Shown: positions 1-8,948, counted from the stretch's first letter. The stretch: 64,000 bases of DNA from Sphingosinicella sp942492965 (GCA_942492965.1 OW818656.1:4278001-4342000), one strand, 5' to 3'. Numbers and translations are program-made. Notes: a model not told the origin generated them from the sequence alone.

Positions 1-470
1 TGCCGCTGGACGAGATCGTTCTGCGTCGAAGGATGAAAGCGGATGGCGACGTCCGCCTCGCGCTTCTGAAGATCGAGATCGTCGTCCGCGAGCACCATGT
101 TGATCTGGATGTCCGGGTAACGCTCCAGAAATTCCGGGAGCATGGTCGGCAGCCAGGTCGAGCCGAACGACATGGTCGTCGTCAGCCTGATTTCGCCGGT
201 CGGCCGGTCTTTCGACAGGTCGATCGCCTGCCGCGTCCGCTCGACCCGCTCGAACATCTCGGTCGTCGTCGCGGCAAGCTGCTCGCCCTCGTGCGTCATC
301 GCCAGGCCACGCGCGTGGCGGTGGAACAGCTTGGCGCCGAGCATATCTTCCAGCGAAGCGATCTGGCGTGACAGCGCCGGCTGGCTCATGCCCAGCCGGC
401 GCGAGGCCTCGGTAAAGCTGCCCGCTTCCGATACCGTGTGAAAAAGCCTGAGCTTTTCCCAGTCAAGCAC
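1..470 (-). CDS. LysR family transcriptional regulator (partial, runs off left edge)
   Basis: The N-terminal 156 residues of a LysR-type regulator are present and the C-terminus lies beyond the window. The protein opens VLDWEKLRLFHTVSEAGSFT. A winged helix-turn-helix follows at about residues 15-60 (ASRRLGMSQPALSRQIASLE), and the start of the substrate-binding domain is visible from about residue 90. I chose the GTG start at 470 because it lies 2 bp after the trxB stop and begins exactly where LysR proteins usually do. The tight spacing suggests co-transcription with trxB. The effector and target genes cannot be read from the sequence. Confidence 0.85.
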   Translation of the reverse strand, partial: MLDWEKLRLFHTVSEAGSFTEASRRLGMSQPALSRQIASLEDMLGAKLFHRHARGLAMTHEGEQLAATTTEMFERVERTRQAIDLSKDRPTGEIRLTTTMSFGSTWLPTMLPEFLERYPDIQINMVLADDDLDLQKREADVAIRFHPSTQNDLVQR

Positions 471-472
471 GG

Positions 473-1438
473 CTACTCGGCCGCTTCCGCGAGCCCGGCT
501 TCGTGGTGCGCGAGGAAACGCTCAGCCTCAAGCGCCGCCATGCAGCCCATGCCGGCCGCCGTCACGGCCTGACGGAACACCTTGTCCTTCACGTCGCCCG
601 CCGCGAACACGCCGGGCACGGAGGTCGCCGTGCTGTCGGGCGCGGTGAGGATATAGCCCTCCCCGTCCATGTTCAGCTTGCCCTTGAACAGCGCCGTCGC
701 CGGATCGTGGCCGATCGCGATGAACAGGCCGTCGACGTCGAGCGCACGGTCGGCCGCGCCGTTCGTGCCGCGCAGCTTGATGCCGGTAACGCCCAGCGGG
801 TCGCTGGCGCCGATCACCTCGGCAATCTCTGCGTTCCACACCGCCTCGACCTTCGGATTGGCGAGCAGGCGGGCCTGGTTCGTCTTGTCCGCGCGCAGTT
901 CGTCGCGGCGGTGGATGAGATATACCTTTTGCGCGAAGTTGGTGAGGAACAGCGCTTCCTCCACGGCCGTGTTGCCGCCGCCGACCACCGCGACGGTCTT
1001 GCCGCGATAGAAGAAGCCGTCGCAGGTCGCGCAAGCCGAAACGCCGAAGCCGCGAAAGCGACCTTCGCTCTCAAGCCCGAGCCAACGCGCCTGTGCGCCG
1101 GTCGCGATCACGACCGTGTCGGCAAGGTAGATGGTCCCCGAATCGAGCGTCAGGCGGAACGGCCGGCGCGAAAAATCCACGTCGGTGACGATATCATCGA
1201 CAATCTCGGCGCCCACGTGCTTCGCCTGCGCCGCCATTTTCTCCATGAGGTCGGGGCCCATGATCACCGATTCGCCCGGCCAGTTCTCTACATCGGTGGT
1301 GATGGTAAGCTGTCCGCCCGGCTGCAGGCCCCGGATGATGACGGGATTGAGCGCCGCGCGCGCCGCATAGACGCCAGCCGTATATCCGGCCGGACCCGAA
1401 CCGATCACCGCAACGCGAACCTGCTTCGTTTCACCCAT
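473..1438 (-). CDS. trxB: Thioredoxin-disulfide reductase
   Basis: This FAD enzyme transfers electrons from NADPH to thioredoxin in the cytoplasm. The 321-residue product is the usual length. It shows the FAD-binding GSGPAGYTAG motif near the N-terminus, the redox-active CATC at residues 136-139, the NADPH-binding GGGNTAVE motif at about 153-160, and a C-terminal AGDV FAD motif. A GTG lies one codon upstream (1441), but the ATG at 1438 is better placed behind GAGG. The gene is followed 2 bp later by the LysR gene. Identification is firm. Confidence 0.96.
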   Translation of the reverse strand: MGETKQVRVAVIGSGPAGYTAGVYAARAALNPVIIRGLQPGGQLTITTDVENWPGESVIMGPDLMEKMAAQAKHVGAEIVDDIVTDVDFSRRPFRLTLDSGTIYLADTVVIATGAQARWLGLESEGRFRGFGVSACATCDGFFYRGKTVAVVGGGNTAVEEALFLTNFAQKVYLIHRRDELRADKTNQARLLANPKVEAVWNAEIAEVIGASDPLGVTGIKLRGTNGAADRALDVDGLFIAIGHDPATALFKGKLNMDGEGYILTAPDSTATSVPGVFAAGDVKDKVFRQAVTAAGMGCMAALEAERFLAHHEAGLAEAAE

Positions 1439-1497
1439 CACACCTCATCCCTGCTGCCGAAAAGTCGGACAGGAGATGTAGTCTCTGGATGCGCGAA

Positions 1498-3237
1498 TTA
1501 CGAGGCCTCGCTTGCGTCTTCATCCTGACGCTGCGGCGGCTGCCCGAGCGGGATCGAAAGCTCGAAAACATGAGGCGCCAGCCGGAACGTGCCGCCCACG
1601 GTCGCGGCAAGGCTGCCGACCAGTTTGAGCCCGAAGCCGATGCCCAGTACGGGCGCTGCGTCCTCGCCGCCGGGGATCCCCGCAGGATCGAACAGCTCGT
1701 CCTCGCTCTTGCCGAGCGTGGCACGCGGCCGGGTCACAGCGACGCGAAGGGCGCCGCCCTCGGCCTGGACGATCACCAACACCGATTCGTCGGTTGCCGC
1801 AGAGGCGACCGCTGCGGTGAGCAGCCGCGCCAGCGCGCGCTCGAAGACCGAGGAATCCGAAGCGACGGCGGGGATATTGTCAGCCACAAACGGCACCAGC
1901 GCCACGTGCCGATCGGCGGCGAGCCCTTCGTAACGCGCAACCACTTCGCGAGCCTTCGCGCCCGCGTCGAACGTACCGAGGCCCGGCCGGTAACGTCCCT
2001 GTTCGATGCGCGCGGCATCCGAGAGATCGTCGAATGCACTCAGCAGCTTTTCGGCCTGCTTCAGGATATTGCCCGCCTGCGATCGATATTCGACCCCCGC
2101 TTCGCCGAGGATTTCACCCTCGATCAGCTGCGCGAAGCCGATAATGGCGTTGAGCGGCGTGCGCACCTCGTGCGCCATCGTCGCGAACGCCTCGCTCGAC
2201 GCACCCGTGCCGAAGAGGCCCGCCGCCTGCGACGCCGCCGCAGCAATGCGCTCGGGCGGATCGAGCGCGATCGCGCTTCCCCAATAACCCGTGAAGCGCC
2301 CGGTCTTGCGATCGAACTGCGGCAGGCCGGACATGCGCCAGCGCCCCGGAAGCCCAAGCTCCGGCTGGCAGGTGACGATCACGTCGCGGAACGGCACGCG
2401 GCGCTCCGCCGCGCGGCGCACCTGCCCGCTGCCGTCCGGCGCATCGAACTCGACAAGCCAGTGGCCGACAAGCTGAGGAGGGGTCGCCGGGCTTTCGATG
2501 AGAATGCCCTGCTCGTCGCAGCGCCATGTCCAGCGGCGTTCCAGTTCCTCGACCGGGCTTTCGCGCGGTTCGGGGGTAGCGTCCCCCGTGGCCTCGCCCT
2601 CTTCAGGCTCGTGCCCGCGCGAACGGAACGCCGAAATCCGGTCCAGCAGTTCCTTTATCTGGCTGCGCCCCGATTCGAGCGCCGGGGCGGCCGGCTCATC
2701 AAGCACTGCGGGCGGCATCGCGGGCGCGAAGCGAGCCTTGTCGACCACGGCGGCAGGCGTTGCGGCAATCGCGGCATCGGGGACGAACAGCCGTTCAGCC
2801 CCACCCCCCGCAGCAGCGCCTGCCCGCCCCGAGAGCAGCTCACGCACCGGCCCCGGCAGATCGCGGCGCGAAAGCATCCCGGCATGAAGGTGTTTGGGCG
2901 CGCGCCTTGCCAGGCGCCACCATTCGGGCTCGTCGAGGCGCGCGACCTGCAGCATCCGATCGTAGTGGTGCGAAACATGGCCCCGGAACAGGCGCAGATG
3001 CAGGCTCCGCGCACCCGCGCGCGCCGCCTTGTCGATCATCGCGTTCCTCAGCGATTCGGGCACATCCCGGCTCAGCCGCGACAACGCCCGCAGCGCACGC
3101 CGCCGCAGACGCGCATCCGCGCAATCCCGGCGCTGGAGCGACAAGTCGATGAGCTGACGAAAGGCAGCCGCGCGGGCGTCGGGAGAATCCCGCTCCGCCA
3201 GCGCAACGGCTGTTCTTATTGTATCGTCGTGGCGCAT
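1498..3237 (-). CDS. Sensor histidine kinase-like protein with degenerate ATPase domain
   Basis: The 579-residue product is predicted cytoplasmic, with no clear membrane segment. Residues 1-140 are helical and Arg-rich. A PAS-like stretch lies at about 230-330. A clear HisKA dimerisation/phosphoacceptor motif (MAHEVRTPLNAIIGFAQL) follows, with the histidine at residue 356. The C-terminal region aligns with HATPase_c but lacks the N-box asparagine (ALARLLTAAVASA, about 468-480) and the G1-box DxGxG. Only a G2-like GIGFGLKLV (531-540) remains. It may be a kinase with weak or lost ATP binding, or a phosphotransfer or scaffold protein. No response regulator lies next to it. Confidence 0.8.
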   Translation of the reverse strand: MRHDDTIRTAVALAERDSPDARAAAFRQLIDLSLQRRDCADARLRRRALRALSRLSRDVPESLRNAMIDKAARAGARSLHLRLFRGHVSHHYDRMLQVARLDEPEWWRLARRAPKHLHAGMLSRRDLPGPVRELLSGRAGAAAGGGAERLFVPDAAIAATPAAVVDKARFAPAMPPAVLDEPAAPALESGRSQIKELLDRISAFRSRGHEPEEGEATGDATPEPRESPVEELERRWTWRCDEQGILIESPATPPQLVGHWLVEFDAPDGSGQVRRAAERRVPFRDVIVTCQPELGLPGRWRMSGLPQFDRKTGRFTGYWGSAIALDPPERIAAAASQAAGLFGTGASSEAFATMAHEVRTPLNAIIGFAQLIEGEILGEAGVEYRSQAGNILKQAEKLLSAFDDLSDAARIEQGRYRPGLGTFDAGAKAREVVARYEGLAADRHVALVPFVADNIPAVASDSSVFERALARLLTAAVASAATDESVLVIVQAEGGALRVAVTRPRATLGKSEDELFDPAGIPGGEDAAPVLGIGFGLKLVGSLAATVGGTFRLAPHVFELSIPLGQPPQRQDEDASEAS

Positions 3238-3325
3238 CGCGGAGTCGCGGAGTCCTTTCGGGAACGTAATGTGTCCCGTTCGGGGGGAATTTTGAAGCCT
3301 TCCGGTTAAATCCGCCTTTACGACG

Positions 3326-3360
3326 TGTTCGAATTGCGCTTCTCCGCAACTATATTATAA
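3326..3360 (+). promoter_or_regulatory. Candidate promoter of the Lrp-family gene
   Basis: A locally AT-rich stretch ends in TATATTATAA (3351-3360), about 35 bp before the ATG at 3395. TATATT or TTATAA could serve as a -10 element, and TTGCGC (3334-3339) or TTCGAA just upstream as a -35. The exact assignment is ambiguous. The region is shared with the divergent histidine-kinase-like gene. Confidence 0.3.
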
Positions 3361-3394
3361 CCATTTGCAACAAATCATTGAAAGGTTGCGGCGA

Positions 3395-3877
3395 ATGCCG
3401 TCGAATCGACATATTATCGACGAAACTGACCGGATCGTTTTGAAAAGCCTTCAGGATGAGGGCCGGCTCACCAACGTCGATCTCGCCGCGCGCGCGGGGC
3501 TCACCGCGCCGCCGACGCTCCGCCGCGTCCGCGCGCTCGAAACCGCCGGGATCATCCGCGGCTACCATGCGGACCTCAATCCCGAAGCGCTCGGCTACAG
3601 CATCATGGTCTTCGCGATGGTCAGCCTGAAGAGTCAGGCCGAGAATGACCTCCGCGCCTTCGAGGAGCACGTCGCCCAGCTCCCGCCGGTTCGCGAGTGC
3701 CACATGCTGAACGGCGAGATCGATTTCATCCTGAAGATCGTCGCGCACGACCTTCAGGAGTTCCAGCGCTTCCTCACCGCGCATCTCACCTCGGCGCCGA
3801 ATGTCGAGCACGTGAAAACGTCGCTCACCATCCGCACCTCGAAGAACCAGCCGGGCATTCCCGTCGACGACGCCTGA
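3395..3877 (+). CDS. Lrp/AsnC family transcriptional regulator
   Basis: A 160-residue leucine-responsive-type regulator. An N-terminal helix-turn-helix (VDLAARAGLTAPPTLRRVRALE) is followed by the AsnC/RAM ligand-binding domain. I prefer the ATG at 3395, preceded by AAAGG at good spacing, over the in-frame TTG at 3365. The gene is divergent from the histidine-kinase-like gene and convergent with the SDR gene, 3 bp from its end. Such proteins usually sense amino acids, but the ligand cannot be deduced here. Confidence 0.9.
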   Translation: MPSNRHIIDETDRIVLKSLQDEGRLTNVDLAARAGLTAPPTLRRVRALETAGIIRGYHADLNPEALGYSIMVFAMVSLKSQAENDLRAFEEHVAQLPPVRECHMLNGEIDFILKIVAHDLQEFQRFLTAHLTSAPNVEHVKTSLTIRTSKNQPGIPVDDA

Positions 3878-3880
3878 AAT

Positions 3881-4657
3881 CTACCAGATCTTGCCGGGTA
3901 CGACCGGATGCGAGGCGGATAACCCGCCGTCAACCGCGACCGCCTGCCCGTTCACATAGGACGCATCGTCCGAGACGAGGAACGCCGCCAGCCGCGCCAC
4001 CTCGATCGGCTGCGCCGCGCGTTTCAGCGGGTTGAGCTGGCCGATCTTGCCTTCGGTGCCGCGCTCTCGCGCCATGTCGAACATCGGCTGCGTCATCCCG
4101 GTCTCGATGACACCGGGGCAGATCGCGTTGATGCGGATGCCCGTGCCCGAAAGCTGGTAGGCGCTCGTCTGCACGAAGTTGATCACGCCAGCCTTGGAGG
4201 CGCTGTAGGGCGAGCCCCCCGCGCCCGAGCGGATACCCGCAACCGAGGCCGTGCAGAGGATCGCCCCCTTCCCCGTCTTCACCATCTCGCGCGCGGCGGC
4301 CTGCACCAGCAGGAACACGCCGATCAGATTCACGCGCAGCACCTGTTCCCACTCGCTGACCTCAAGGTCGAGCAGGCGGGTCATACCGCCGGATATCCCT
4401 GCGTTGGCAAAGGCGATGTCGAGCGGTCCGTCCGCCGTCGCCGCCGCAACGAGGCTATCGACGAAGCTCTTGTCGCCGACGTCTCCGATGAAGGCCGTGG
4501 CCGCATTCCCGATCTCGGCGGCCACATCGCGAACCGCCTCGCTGCGGTCGGCGATGAAGACGCGCGCGCCCTCTTCCGCGAAAAGCCGCGCGCTCGCGCG
4601 GCCGATGCCACTCGCCGCGCCCGTGATGATCGCCGTCTTGCCTGCGAGCTTGCCCAT
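3881..4657 (-). CDS. SDR family NAD(P)-dependent oxidoreductase
   Basis: A 258-residue classical short-chain dehydrogenase. It shows the Rossmann motif TGAASGIG near residue 14, the NAG motif (FANAGISGG), and the catalytic Ser-Tyr-Lys set (TASVAGIRSG then PYSASKAGV). The ICPGVIETGM cofactor motif and a C-terminal VDGG complete the fold. The ATG at 4657 gives a standard SDR start (GKLAGKTAIITG). The same frame stays open far upstream (to 5443), but that part is a shadow of the exporter gene. The substrate is unknown. Confidence 0.9.
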   Translation of the reverse strand: MGKLAGKTAIITGAASGIGRASARLFAEEGARVFIADRSEAVRDVAAEIGNAATAFIGDVGDKSFVDSLVAAATADGPLDIAFANAGISGGMTRLLDLEVSEWEQVLRVNLIGVFLLVQAAAREMVKTGKGAILCTASVAGIRSGAGGSPYSASKAGVINFVQTSAYQLSGTGIRINAICPGVIETGMTQPMFDMARERGTEGKIGQLNPLKRAAQPIEVARLAAFLVSDDASYVNGQAVAVDGGLSASHPVVPGKIW

Positions 4658-4725
4658 GTACGCCTCCTCTGATCCAGGGGGCCACTTGTGACGTAACATC
4701 ATCGCGGCGTCAGCTATGAAAACGG

Positions 4726-5943
4726 TCATCCTTGCGCGGTGGCATCGCCGCGCGTCAGCCCGAAAAAGGACACCGCGGCGATGACCAGCGACAGGCACAT
4801 CACGGCCGCCATGGGAACCGCCGTCCCGTCCGCGAACAGGCTGGTAATCGTCATCGCGAGGCCGCCCACGGTGAACCCGGTGGCCCCCATCAGCGCACTG
4901 ACCGAGCCCGACCGGGCCGGATCGACACTGAGCGCGCCCGCGCTCGCGTTGCCCATGATGAAACCGAAGCTGGAAAGGATGCCCAGCAGCATCACCATGA
5001 CCGCCGCAAGCCCGCCGACATTGAGTAGCGCAAGCGCGAGAAGTGCGAACCCGAACAGCGCGGCAACGATACTCGCAACCGCAAGGACGCTGTCGGCCCG
5101 GAAGCGTGCAAGGGCGACGCGGTTCAGCTGGCTCGCAACGATAAGGCCAAGCGCGTTGACCCCGAAGAGCCAGCCGAAGCCGGTGGGCGAAATGCCATAG
5201 GTGCCCATGATGAGCGCCGGTGACGCCGAAATATAGGTAAACAGGCACGCGCTGTTGCAGGCGCTCGCGAGCAGGTAACCGAGCAGCTTGCGGTTGGTCG
5301 CCAGCAACGCCAGCGCGGCGATCGGATGCTCGCCCCGCGCTGTCGCTTCGGTTGCATCGGAGCGCGTTTCGCCGAGGCGAAACACGATGGCGTAGAGCAT
5401 CAAGAGCCCGAACAGCGTCATGAAGATGAAAATCGCCCGCCAATTCGTCACCACCATCAGGTAGCTGCCGAGCAGCGGCGCCAGCACCGGCGCCAGCCCG
5501 AACACGAGCATGATCATCGAGAACACCCGCGCCGATTCCTGATGATCGAACACGTCACGGACGATGGCGCGCGAGATCACCATCCCGGCGCAGGCCCCGA
5601 GCCCCTGTCCGAAGCGAAGCGCGGCAAGCATGTTGGGCGACGCCGCAAACGCACACAATATGGATGCCAGCACATAGATGGCGATGCCCGCGATCAGCGG
5701 CGGCCGCCGCCCAATCCGGTCCGAAAGCGGCCCGTAGAACAGTTGACCGAGCGCAAGGCCCGCAAGGAAGGTCGCCAGCGAGCGTTCGACAACACCGTCG
5801 GACGCCCCGAAATCGGCCGCGATCACGGGAAGCGCGGGCAGGTACATATCGATCGAGAGCGCACCGAACGCCGTCAGGCCGCCCAGAAGGACGACCATGC
5901 CCAGCGGCGATTTCGACGCATTTTCTCGCGAAGTTCCGTGCAC
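4726..5943 (-). CDS. Bcr/CflA-type MFS drug efflux transporter
   Basis: A 405-residue inner-membrane transporter with 12 predicted hydrophobic segments. The N-terminal half carries the DHA1 hallmarks: SIDMYLPALP in TM1, GPLSDRIGRRPPL between TM2 and TM3, and a motif-C-like GLAPVLAPLLG in TM5. Proton-coupled export of small drugs such as bicyclomycin or chloramphenicol is typical of the family. The start is GTG (5943), behind a strong AGGA. The gene is divergent from the fadB-like gene and upstream of the SDR gene on the same strand. Confidence 0.88.
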   Translation of the reverse strand: MHGTSRENASKSPLGMVVLLGGLTAFGALSIDMYLPALPVIAADFGASDGVVERSLATFLAGLALGQLFYGPLSDRIGRRPPLIAGIAIYVLASILCAFAASPNMLAALRFGQGLGACAGMVISRAIVRDVFDHQESARVFSMIMLVFGLAPVLAPLLGSYLMVVTNWRAIFIFMTLFGLLMLYAIVFRLGETRSDATEATARGEHPIAALALLATNRKLLGYLLASACNSACLFTYISASPALIMGTYGISPTGFGWLFGVNALGLIVASQLNRVALARFRADSVLAVASIVAALFGFALLALALLNVGGLAAVMVMLLGILSSFGFIMGNASAGALSVDPARSGSVSALMGATGFTVGGLAMTITSLFADGTAVPMAAVMCLSLVIAAVSFFGLTRGDATAQG

Positions 5944-6032
5944 GCTTCCTGTTCCTCTAGGCGGGTGACTCTCCGCACAGGTGCCACTATGCGTGATCGC
6001 CGATTCGGGCCATCGGATGGAGAAATGCCGCT

Positions 6033-8099
6033 ATGACTGCCATCAACGACGTTGTCGACCTCTCCCGCGACGGGGAAATCGCCGTAATCACGGTGAATTC
6101 CCCGCCCGTAAACGCGCTCTCGGCGCCGGTGCGCGACGGCATCGCGGAGGGTGTGACGTCAGCGGTCGCCGATCCCGACGTGAAGGCGATCGTGCTCATC
6201 TGCGCGGGCCGCACGTTCATCGCGGGCGCCGACATCACCGAGTTCGGGAAGCCGCCGCGCGGCACGAGCCTGCACCAGATGATCGATGTAATCGAAAGCG
6301 CGACGAAGCCCGTGATTGCCGCGATCCACGGCACCGCACTCGGCGGCGGTCTCGAAACCGCGCTAGGCGCGCACTACCGCGTCGCCGTGCCGTCCGCGAA
6401 GCTCGGCCTTCCCGAAGTGAAGCTCGGCCTTCTTCCAGGCGCGGGCGGCACGCAGCGCCTGCCGCGCGTCGTCGGTGCAGAGGCCGCGCTCAAGATGGTC
6501 ACATCCGGGAACCCGATCGGCGCGAAGGCCGCGCTCGAGTCGGGTCTTGTCGATGAACTGGTCAATGAAGCCGACCTTCGCGGCGGCGCAGTCGTCTTCG
6601 CGCAGAAGGTCGTCGCCGAAAATCGCCCGCTCAGGAAGATTCGCGACCGCAGCGTCGCTGCCGATCCTGCGTTGTTCGCCGAATTCCGCGCCGCGAATGC
6701 CCGCAAGTTCCGTGGCTTCGACGCGCCCGAGGCCAATATCAAGTGCATCGAGGCCGCCGTCACCCTGCCCTTCGAAGAGGGCATGAAGCGCGAACGTGAG
6801 CTGTTCATGGGGCTGATGACGGGCACCCAATCCGCCGCGCAGCGCCACATCTTCTTTGCCGAGCGTCAGGCCGCCCGCATCAAGGATCTGCCCGAAGGCA
6901 CCACCACGCGCCCCGTGAAGTCGGTCGGCGTGATCGGCGCGGGCACGATGGGCGGCGGCATTTCCATGAACTTCCTGTCGGCGGGCATCCCCGTCACGAT
7001 CGTGGAAACGAACCCGGAAGCGCTCGATCGCGGCGTCGGCATCATGCGCAAGAACTATGCCGCAAGCGCCGCCAAGGGCGCACTGAAGCCCGAAGCGGTC
7101 GAGGCCAACATGGGGCGCCTCACCCCTGTGCTCGACCTCGAAGCGCTGAAGGATTGTGACCTCATCATCGAGGCCGTGTTCGAGGACATGGCCATCAAGA
7201 AGGAGATTTTCGCGAAGCTCGACCGCATCGCGAAGCCCGGCGCGATCCTGGCCAGCAACACTTCGTACCTTGATGTCGACGAGATCGCTTCGGCCACGTC
7301 GCGGCCGCAGGATGTGGTCGGCCTCCACTTCTTCTCACCGGCGAACGTGATGAAGCTGCTGGAGGTCGTGCGCGGCGCGAAGACGGCGCCTGACGTGCTC
7401 GCCACCGCGATGGGCCTCGCCAAGACGATCGGCAAGGTCGCGGTCGTCGCCGGTGTCTGCTTCGGCTTCATCGGCAACCGTATGCTCCGCGCCCGTCAGG
7501 ATCAGGCGCAGGCGCTCATTCTTGAAGGCGCGATGCCGTGGGATGTCGACCGCGTGCTTTACGACTTCGGTTTCCCGATGGGGCCATTCCAGATGGCCGA
7601 CCTCGCCGGGCTCGACATCGGCTGGAACGCTGCGACCTCCAAGGGCGAAACCGTGCGCGACCGGCTCTGCGAGGCGGGCAAGCGGGGGCAAAAGACCGGC
7701 AGCGGCTTCTACGATTACGACGAGAAGCGCAACCGCACGCCCTCCAAGGTCGCCGAGGAGATCATCCTCGCCAAGTCTGCAGAGCTCGGCATCGCGCGCC
7801 GGCAGATTTCGGATGCAGAAATCCTCGAACGCTGCCTCTATCCGATGATCAACGAAGGCGCGAAGATCCTGGAGGAAGGCATCGCGCAGCGTCCATCCGA
7901 CATCGATGTCGCGTGGATCTACGGCTACGGCTTCCCGGTCTACCGCGGCGGCCCGATGTTCTACGGCGACACCGTGGGCCTCAAGGCCCTGCTCGATGGC
8001 CTCGAAAAGTACGAGAAGGTCCACGGCGCGGCCTTCAAGCCCGCCGCGCTTCTCACGAAGCTCGTGGCCGAAGGGAAGGCCTTCCGCGACCTAAACTAA
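6033..8099 (+). CDS. fadB: 3-hydroxyacyl-CoA dehydrogenase/enoyl-CoA hydratase bifunctional protein
   Basis: A 688-residue beta-oxidation enzyme. The N-terminal crotonase domain (about 10-200) has the oxyanion-hole and catalytic motifs GRTFIAGADITEFG and LGLPEVKLGLLPGAGGTQRL. The NAD-binding domain begins at VGVIGAGTMGGGI, near residue 296. HFFSPANVMKLLEVV marks the catalytic histidine region, and two C-terminal 3HCDH domains follow. It hydrates enoyl-CoA and oxidises L-3-hydroxyacyl-CoA. The thiolase partner is not adjacent. The symbol is by family resemblance; a specialised acyl-CoA substrate is possible. Confidence 0.88.
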   Translation: MTAINDVVDLSRDGEIAVITVNSPPVNALSAPVRDGIAEGVTSAVADPDVKAIVLICAGRTFIAGADITEFGKPPRGTSLHQMIDVIESATKPVIAAIHGTALGGGLETALGAHYRVAVPSAKLGLPEVKLGLLPGAGGTQRLPRVVGAEAALKMVTSGNPIGAKAALESGLVDELVNEADLRGGAVVFAQKVVAENRPLRKIRDRSVAADPALFAEFRAANARKFRGFDAPEANIKCIEAAVTLPFEEGMKRERELFMGLMTGTQSAAQRHIFFAERQAARIKDLPEGTTTRPVKSVGVIGAGTMGGGISMNFLSAGIPVTIVETNPEALDRGVGIMRKNYAASAAKGALKPEAVEANMGRLTPVLDLEALKDCDLIIEAVFEDMAIKKEIFAKLDRIAKPGAILASNTSYLDVDEIASATSRPQDVVGLHFFSPANVMKLLEVVRGAKTAPDVLATAMGLAKTIGKVAVVAGVCFGFIGNRMLRARQDQAQALILEGAMPWDVDRVLYDFGFPMGPFQMADLAGLDIGWNAATSKGETVRDRLCEAGKRGQKTGSGFYDYDEKRNRTPSKVAEEIILAKSAELGIARRQISDAEILERCLYPMINEGAKILEEGIAQRPSDIDVAWIYGYGFPVYRGGPMFYGDTVGLKALLDGLEKYEKVHGAAFKPAALLTKLVAEGKAFRDLN

Positions 8100-8108
8100 G
8101 CCATACGC

Positions 8109-8133
8109 GGAACAATCTGGCGACTGCTTCGCT
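8109..8133 (+). promoter_or_regulatory. Near-consensus EcfG (general stress sigma) promoter
   Basis: GGAAC (8109-8113), 16 nt, then CGCT (8130-8133) lies about 45 bp upstream of the GlsB/YeaQ gene. The known alphaproteobacterial EcfG consensus is GGAAC-N16/17-CGTT, so there is one mismatch in the -10. Confidence 0.35.
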
Positions 8134-8178
8134 CTACTGGCTCAGGTTCAGCGCCTGAGCCAATAGAGGGAGTTCGCC

Positions 8179-8439
8179 ATGAATCTCATTCTTGTGCTTA
8201 TTGTGGGCGGTGTGATCGGCTGGGTAGCCAGCATGATCATGCGCACCGATGCTCAGCAAGGTCTTTTTCTCAACATTGTCGTGGGTGTCGTCGGCGCACT
8301 GATCGCCGGCTTCCTGCTCGGCGGCGGTGCCTCGATCATGAACGCGCCGCTTAACCTCATGACCATCTTGTGGTCGTTGCTGGGAGCGGTCGTGCTGCTC
8401 GCGATCGTTAATCTGGTTCGTCGCGGCGCCGTCCGCTAG
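8179..8439 (+). CDS. GlsB/YeaQ/YmgE family stress response membrane protein
   Basis: A small 86-residue protein that is almost entirely membrane. A glycine-rich first segment (ILVLIVGGVIGWVASMIM) carries the family signature; a short polar QQGLF-type turn and two further hydrophobic segments follow. The molecular role of the family (formerly called transglycosylase-associated) is not established; it is commonly stress-induced. AGGGAG lies just before the ATG. A near-EcfG promoter lies upstream and a strong terminator downstream, so it is probably monocistronic. A paralogue is at 45962. Confidence 0.88.
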   Translation: MNLILVLIVGGVIGWVASMIMRTDAQQGLFLNIVVGVVGALIAGFLLGGGASIMNAPLNLMTILWSLLGAVVLLAIVNLVRRGAVR

Positions 8440-8458
8440 CGTCACGCCACCACAATCG

Positions 8459-8493
8459 AAAAGGGCGCCCCCCGATGGAGGCGCCCTTTTTTT
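8459..8493. terminator. Bidirectional intrinsic terminator
   Basis: An 11-bp perfect stem AAAAGGGCGCC/GGCGCCCTTTT with a 10-nt loop is followed by T7 on the plus strand and has an A-run on the other side. It sits between the convergent GlsB/YeaQ and cyclophilin genes, and its T-run ends 3 bp before the cyclophilin stop. Confidence 0.85.
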
Positions 8494-8495
8494 GT

Positions 8496-8948
8496 TCACG
8501 CTTCGGAGCGAAACTTCAGGATCTTGCCGGGCTCGCGCGGCGGCTCACCCTTGGGCAGCGCATCGATATGCTCCATGCCCTCGATCACTTCGCCCCACAC
8601 CGTGTATTGGCGGTCGAGGAAGCGGGCATCGTCGAAGCAGATGAAGAACTGGCTGTTGCCCGAGTTGGGATTGGCGCTGCGCGCCATCGAGCAGACCCCG
8701 CGCACATGCGGCACCTCGTTGAACTCTGCCTTGAGATCGGGCTTGTCTGAGCCGCCCATGCCCGTACCGGTGGGATCGCCGCCCTGCGCCATGAAGCCGG
8801 GAATCACGCGGTGGAAGACGACGCCGTCGTAAAAACCTTCGTCCGCAAGCGTCTGGATGCGCTCGGCATGGCCCGGCGCCACATCGGGGCGAAGGCGGAT
8901 TTTCACGTCGCCCGTTTCGAGCGTCATCACGAGTGTATCGGTGGTCAC
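8496..8948 (-). CDS. ppiB: Peptidyl-prolyl cis-trans isomerase, cyclophilin type
   Basis: A 150-residue cytoplasmic cyclophilin with no signal peptide. Active-site motifs are FHRVIPGFMAQGGDPTGTG and NSGNSQFFICFDDARFLD; the usual tryptophan region is represented by YTVWGEVIEGM. It accelerates prolyl bond isomerisation during folding. The start is GTG (8948), supported by AAGGA six bases upstream; an ATG lies seven codons in. It converges on the GlsB/YeaQ gene. Confidence 0.93.
   Translation of the reverse strand: MTTDTLVMTLETGDVKIRLRPDVAPGHAERIQTLADEGFYDGVVFHRVIPGFMAQGGDPTGTGMGGSDKPDLKAEFNEVPHVRGVCSMARSANPNSGNSQFFICFDDARFLDRQYTVWGEVIEGMEHIDALPKGEPPREPGKILKFRSEA

Noticed and set aside
4658..5443. 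In-frame extension of the SDR gene to 520 codons
   Set aside because: It overlaps the exporter gene on the same strand in another frame; SDR proteins start at the ATG at 4657.
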